A stretch of 16,496 bases of DNA from an uncultured bacterium (GTDB taxonomy: Bacteria; Hydrogenedentota; Hydrogenedentia; Hydrogenedentales; CAITNO01). The translations under genes were made by a program, and so were the position numbers. Under the pieces are notes generated by a model. It did not search any database. It saw nothing but the letters and a program-made list of their open reading frames with translations, and had not been told where the DNA came from. The stretch covers positions 1 to 16,496 of the forward strand of contig CALDSM010000510.1 of the NCBI GenBank assembly GCA_937923585.1, read 5' to 3'. Positions 12,892 to 16,496 of the stretch are shown here, piece after piece; positions within the stretch are counted from its first letter, which is position 1, and every line of letters begins with the position of its first letter.

Positions 12892-15429
12892 ATGTCCACT
12901 GAGATTACCCCGGGCCAGTATGATTTCACGGCCATCGAGGCCAAATGGCAGGCCTATTGGCTGAAAAACAAGACCTTCAAGTCTGAAATAGACCGGAGCA
13001 AGCCCAAGTACTACGCGCTGGACATGTTCCCCTATCCGAGCGGCGCGGGGCTGCACGTGGGCCATCCGGAAGGCTACACCGCGACAGACATCATCTCGCG
13101 CTTCAAGCGCATGAACGGGTTCAACGTGCTGCACCCGATGGGCTGGGACGCGTTCGGCCTGCCGGCAGAGCGGCACGCGATGCGCACGGGCGAGCATCCG
13201 GCGCTGATCACGAAAGCCAACTGCGACACGTTCCGCAGCCAAATCCAGCGCCTCGGCCTGTCCTATGACTGGGACCGGGAAATAGACACGACCGACCCGA
13301 AGTACTACAGGTGGACCCAGTGGATTTTCACGGTGTTGTACGAGCGCGGGCTGGCCTACGAGGTGGAGGCGCCGGTGAATTGGTGCCCCGCGCTGGGCAC
13401 GGTGCTGGCCAATGAGGAGGTGAAGGACGGGCGTTACGTGGAGACGGGCGACCCGGTGGAGAAGCGTGCGATGCGGCAGTGGATGCTGCGCATCACGGCC
13501 TATGCGGAAAAACTCCTGGCCGGGCTGGATGACCTCGACTGGCCAGAGGGCATCAAGGCCATGCAGCGCGAGTGGATCGGCCGTAGCGAGGGCGCGGACG
13601 TTGATTTCACCATCGCGGGCTCGGGCGAGAAGTTCACCGTGTTCACCACGCGCCCGGACACGCTGTTCGGCGCGACCTACTGCGTGCTGGCGCCGGAGCA
13701 CCCGCTCACGCTGCGCATTGCCACGGCCGAACAGCTTCCCGCGGTGCAGGCATACATTGACGCGGCGTCGCGCAAAAGTGCGCAGGACCGCATGAAGGAC
13801 GAGAAGGAGAAGACGGGCGTGTTCACCGGGGCGTATGCGATCAACCCGGTAAACGACACCGAAGTCCCGATCTGGATCGCCGACTACGTGCTGGCGGAAT
13901 ACGGCTACGGCGCGATCATGGCCGTGCCGGCGCACGACACGCGCGATTATGAGTTCGCCAAGACCTATGACATCCCGATCATAGAGGTCATCTCCGGCGG
14001 CGACATCACGAAAGAGGCGTACACGGGCGACGGCGTGCTGGTCAATTCGCCGCTGCTTGACGGCCTGCGCGTGCCCGAGGCGAAGAAGAAGATGGCGACG
14101 TGGCTGGATGAAAAGGGCGTCGGCAAGGGAACGGTGAACTACAAGCTGCGCGACTGGCTTTTCTCGCGGCAGCGCTACTGGGGCGAGCCGTTCCCGCTGA
14201 TGCGACTGGAAGACGGCACCATGAAGACGGTCCCGATGAAGGACCTGCCGGTGCTGCTGCCCGAGCTGGACGAGTACAAGCCCACGGCCCAGGGCGATCC
14301 GCCGCTGGCCCGCGCCACGGACTGGGTACACACGACCGACCCTGGGACGGGCAAGCCCGCCGCGCGCGAGACAAACACCATGCCGCAGTGGGCGGGGTCG
14401 TGCTGGTATTTCCTGCGCTTCGTGGACCCGCGCAACGATAACGCCGCGTGGTCGAAAGAGGCCGAGTCCTACTGGATGCCCGTGGACCTGTACATCGGCG
14501 GCGCCGAGCATGCCGTGCTGCACCTGCTCTATTCGCGCTTCTGGCACAAGGTGCTCTATGACGCCGGGCTCGTAAGCACAAGCGAACCGTTCCAGAAGCT
14601 GTTCAACCAGGGCATGATCCTGGCCTATTCATTCAAGGACACGCTGGGCAAGTACCACTATCCGAACGAGGTCGAACGGCGCGGCGAGCACACTGTGCTC
14701 AAGACCACGGGCGAGCCGGTCGCCACGCAGATCGAAAAGATGAGCAAGTCCCGCTACAACGTGGTCAACCCCGACGAGGTGGCCGACCAGTACGGTGCAG
14801 ACTCGGTGCGCCTGTATGAGATGTTCATGGGCCCGCTCGACCGCGAAAAGCCCTGGACCGACGAGGGCGTGCAGGGTGTGTTCCGGTTTCTGCGCCGCGT
14901 CTGGTCGCTGTTCATCGGCGAGGACGGCGCGCTGCACCCGCGCGTGGTCGCGTCGGGCGGCGACGAGGCGATGGTTAAGGAACTCCACAAGACCGTCAAG
15001 GCGGTTACCAACGACATCAACAACCTGTCCTTTAACACGGCCATTTCGCGCATGATGGAGTTTGTCAACGCCGGACTCAAGACCTCCGCCATTGACCGCG
15101 CCGTGCTGGAACCGTTCGTGCTGGTCCTTTCGCCCTTCGCTCCGCACATTGCCGAAGAGCTGTGGGCGAAACTGGGCCACGGCAACACGCTGGCCTATGA
15201 ACCCTGGCCGGTGTGGGACGAATCGCTGCTGGTGGAAAACACTATCGAGATTCCGGTGCAGATTACGGGCAAACTGCGCGGCAGGGTGGTGGTCGCCGCT
15301 GCCGCCGACCAGGCCACGGTCCTCGCCGCAGCCAAGGCCGATCAGAAGGTGGCACCCTACTTGGACGGCAAGACTATTGTCAAAGAGATCTACGTGCCCG
15401 GCAAGATGGTCAATCTTGTGGTGAAATAA
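12892..15429 (+). CDS. leuS: Leucyl-tRNA synthetase
   Basis: An 845-residue class Ia aminoacyl-tRNA synthetase that charges tRNA(Leu). The N-terminal catalytic block FPYPSGAGLHVGHPEGYTAT contains the HIGH-type motif (H55-V-G-H58). The CP1 editing domain shows T-T-R-P-D-T-L-F-G-A (threonine-rich loop) and A-V-P-A-H-D-T-R-D-Y-E-F-A (editing aspartate). NTMPQWAGSCWYFLRF is typical of bacterial LeuRS. The KMSKS loop is at residues 616-620. The anticodon-binding and C-terminal domains are complete, and the length is close to the usual ~860. ATG 12892 was chosen for MSTEITPGQYDFTAIEAKWQ and a GGAGG Shine-Dalgarno at 12876-12880. An in-frame ATG at 12874 would overlap that site. It is a single gene with no clear T-box or leader peptide upstream. 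Confidence 0.97.
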   Translation: MSTEITPGQYDFTAIEAKWQAYWLKNKTFKSEIDRSKPKYYALDMFPYPSGAGLHVGHPEGYTATDIISRFKRMNGFNVLHPMGWDAFGLPAERHAMRTGEHPALITKANCDTFRSQIQRLGLSYDWDREIDTTDPKYYRWTQWIFTVLYERGLAYEVEAPVNWCPALGTVLANEEVKDGRYVETGDPVEKRAMRQWMLRITAYAEKLLAGLDDLDWPEGIKAMQREWIGRSEGADVDFTIAGSGEKFTVFTTRPDTLFGATYCVLAPEHPLTLRIATAEQLPAVQAYIDAASRKSAQDRMKDEKEKTGVFTGAYAINPVNDTEVPIWIADYVLAEYGYGAIMAVPAHDTRDYEFAKTYDIPIIEVISGGDITKEAYTGDGVLVNSPLLDGLRVPEAKKKMATWLDEKGVGKGTVNYKLRDWLFSRQRYWGEPFPLMRLEDGTMKTVPMKDLPVLLPELDEYKPTAQGDPPLARATDWVHTTDPGTGKPAARETNTMPQWAGSCWYFLRFVDPRNDNAAWSKEAESYWMPVDLYIGGAEHAVLHLLYSRFWHKVLYDAGLVSTSEPFQKLFNQGMILAYSFKDTLGKYHYPNEVERRGEHTVLKTTGEPVATQIEKMSKSRYNVVNPDEVADQYGADSVRLYEMFMGPLDREKPWTDEGVQGVFRFLRRVWSLFIGEDGALHPRVVASGGDEAMVKELHKTVKAVTNDINNLSFNTAISRMMEFVNAGLKTSAIDRAVLEPFVLVLSPFAPHIAEELWAKLGHGNTLAYEPWPVWDESLLVENTIEIPVQITGKLRGRVVVAAAADQATVLAAAKADQKVAPYLDGKTIVKEIYVPGKMVNLVVK

Positions 15430-15613
15430 CCGGGACGGAACGCGCACGACCAGGCAACCAATTCAAGGCACGGTTTTCATAAGAACATATTCCGATATTC
15501 GACCATATAGTGACCGATATTCGGTCATAATGTGAATATATTTCTGTCATTTTGGCATTTATGCCGCCGTGCATGCTTGCGATTAAATCATTGTAATACA
15601 ATAAGTTGCGCAT
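15410..15613 (-). CDS. Possible small protein of unknown function (67 aa)
   Basis: A short minus-strand frame starting MRNLLYYNDLIASMHGGINA. I recognise no family. In its favour are two strong Shine-Dalgarno-like sequences in its leader (AGGAGG about 20 bases upstream and AAGGAGG 4 bases upstream of ATG 15613). Against it, the frame overlaps the end of leuS by 20 bases tail to tail, passes through the upstream triplet of palindromes, and has no recognisable domain. It is most likely a chance frame, but the Shine-Dalgarno is worth noting. Confidence 0.22.
   Translation of the reverse strand: MRNLLYYNDLIASMHGGINAKMTEIYSHYDRISVTIWSNIGICSYENRALNWLPGRARSVPVISPQD
15489..15549. promoter_or_regulatory. 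Upstream triplet of operator-like palindromes (22-bp spacing)
   Basis: Three sites fit TGACCGA-TAT-TCGGTCA, centred at 15497, 15519 and 15541. The middle one (15511-15527) is a perfect 17-bp inverted repeat. The outer ones match at 12 and 10 of 17 positions. Centres are 22 bp apart, close to two helical turns, so bound proteins would lie on nearly the same face of the DNA. Confidence 0.65.
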
Positions 15614-15680
15614 ACTTCCTCCTTCTGTACCTCCTAAAGATAACCCTTAGATTGCCCCATGCAAGCACCTGCCTATCCTC

Positions 15681-15709
15681 TTGACAAATGACCGATATTC
15701 GGTTACAAT
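15681..15709 (+). promoter_or_regulatory. Near-consensus sigma70 promoter of the DUF4143-type ATPase gene
   Basis: TTGACA (15681-15686), exactly 17 bases, TACAAT (15704-15709): 6 of 6 and 5 of 6 matches. The spacer is almost entirely one operator-like palindrome (15689-15705), which also overlaps the first bases of the -10. Transcription would start near 15716, leaving a leader of about 40 bases before ATG 15758. Confidence 0.8.
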
Positions 15710-15749
15710 ATGATCGAAATTCGTTCAGTTGGTGAACAAATTTCGGAAA
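15689..15749. promoter_or_regulatory. Promoter-proximal triplet of operator-like palindromes (22-bp spacing)
   Basis: Three sites of the TGACCGA-TAT-TCGGTCA type, centred at 15697, 15719 and 15741, with 16, 14 and 11 of 17 matches. They lie in the promoter spacer, over the predicted transcription start, and just before the start codon. The spacing equals that of the upstream triplet, and the two triplets are offset by exactly 200 bp. The arrangement looks like a repressor cluster able to loop the DNA. Confidence 0.72.
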
Positions 15750-15757
15750 AACAATCC

Positions 15758-16496
15758 ATGTTTCCCCGAAACGTAAGCAAACAAATCGCCATCGCCGTGC
15801 AGGACACTCCGGTGATTCTGCTGCATGGCGCGCGGCAAAGCGGCAAGAGTTTCTTGGCGCGACAGGCGGCGCAGGACATCTTCCAGACGGACTATGTGAC
15901 GCTGGACGACCTGACGGCACTCGCCTCCGCAACCAAAGACCCGGCCGGTTTCCTCAACGGTTTGGGTGACCGGGCCGTGATTGACGAGGCGCAGCGGGTG
16001 CCGGACCTGCTCATTGCCATCAAGGCCAGCGTGGACCGCGACCGGCGTCCCGGCCGATTCCTGCTGACGGGCTCGGCCAATGTGCGCAGTCTTCCCCAGT
16101 TCTCCGACGCACTGGCGGGCCGGGTCGAGATCCTCGACCTGTGGCCGCTGTCGCAGGGCGAGTTGAACAGCGTGCGCGACGGCTTCGTGGATGCGGTCTT
16201 CGACGACGACTTCGCCGACCGCGCCCGCCGGGTGGCCGGCGCGGCGGACTGGCAGCCGCTGGCGCTGGCGGGCGGATTTCCCGAGGCGGTGCTGCGCAGG
16301 GACGGACCCCGGCGCACGGCGTGGTTTGACGCCTACGTGCAGACCATACTGTCGCGCGATGTGCGCGATCTGGTGAACGTCGCCGGACTGGCCGAGATGC
16401 CGCACCTGATGTCCCTCGTGGCGGAGCGCGCCGCAGGCCTGCTGAACTATGCCGACCTGTCACGCGACGCGGGTGTGTCGCTGCCCACGCTGCGGC
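15758..16496 (+). CDS. AAA/DUF4143-type ATPase, partial (C-terminus outside window)
   Basis: The first 246 residues of an AAA_14/DUF4143-family ATPase. It has Walker A G-A-R-Q-S-G-K-S (24-31), Walker B A-V-I-D-E-A-Q (73-79), sensor-like L-L-T-G-S-A-N (102-108), then A-G-R-V-E-I-L-D-L-W-P-L-S-Q-G-E (~120-135). The end of the window enters a winged-helix-like stretch (LLNYADLSRDAGVSLPTLR), which in this family precedes the C-terminal DUF4143 domain. The biological role of the family is poorly defined. ATG 15758 suits the predicted transcription start. An in-frame ATG at 15710 sits at the edge of the -10 and would need an earlier transcript. The upstream region is AT-rich while the gene is GC-rich, and the promoter is heavily decorated with operator-like sites, so tight regulation is likely. 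Confidence 0.85.
   Translation, partial: MFPRNVSKQIAIAVQDTPVILLHGARQSGKSFLARQAAQDIFQTDYVTLDDLTALASATKDPAGFLNGLGDRAVIDEAQRVPDLLIAIKASVDRDRRPGRFLLTGSANVRSLPQFSDALAGRVEILDLWPLSQGELNSVRDGFVDAVFDDDFADRARRVAGAADWQPLALAGGFPEAVLRRDGPRRTAWFDAYVQTILSRDVRDLVNVAGLAEMPHLMSLVAERAAGLLNYADLSRDAGVSLPTLR

Noticed and set aside
12853..14547. Long minus-strand open frame (564 codons) opposite leuS
   Set aside because: It is a compositional shadow of the leucyl-tRNA synthetase gene, which carries all class Ia motifs.

Overview
This is a GC-rich (about 60%) bacterial window with 13 coding regions, two of them cut by the window edges. Three proteins combine a zinc ribbon, a DUF4190-like membrane segment and an H-X9-DG/DUF1559-like pseudopilin region. 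Together with a secreted six-hairpin glycosidase-like protein and abundant short intergenic repeats, they suggest a PVC-superphylum or related lineage (Planctomycetes, Lentisphaerae, Verrucomicrobia or Candidatus Hydrogenedentota). No rRNA or other direct phylogenetic marker was read, so this placement is an inference.

Layout. (1) 1-380, minus: a type II toxin-antitoxin pair, with the antitoxin overlapping a RelE/ParE-type toxin that runs off the left edge. (2) 466-5342, minus: a five-gene run of SCP2-like protein, class III aminotransferase, split transketolase (N then C subunit) and a second SCP2-like paralogue. Gaps are 16, 178, 3 and 3 bases. It looks like one metabolic unit of unknown substrate. 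(3) 5507-7554, minus: two tandem zinc-ribbon/pseudopilin-like paralogues. The second has lost part of its membrane region, and a perfect 48-bp inverted duplication has replaced its C-terminus. (4) 7720-8776: an IS200/RAYT-type HUH transposase gene between inverted copies of a ~95-105-bp REP-like module, followed by an array of small hairpin repeats. (5) 8777-9874, minus: a third zinc-ribbon/pseudopilin-like paralogue. (6) 10070-12773: a secreted glycosidase-like gene with its own sigma70-type promoter, bracketed by two more REP-like modules in opposite orientation. (7) 12892-15429, plus: leucyl-tRNA synthetase. (8) 15430-16496, plus: an AT-rich control region followed by an AAA/DUF4143-type ATPase that runs off the right edge.

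Two systems stand out. The first is the transposase with five copies of its probable REP-like module scattered between genes. The second is the control region of the DUF4143-type ATPase. It has six copies of a TGACCGA-TAT-TCGGTCA-like palindrome in two triplets, with centres exactly 22 bp apart within a triplet and 200 bp between triplets. One copy fills the spacer of a near-consensus promoter. The transketolase/aminotransferase/SCP2 cluster is a third candidate, a pathway I cannot name.

The intergenic regions also carry four unrelated short repeats that share a period of about 9 nt.
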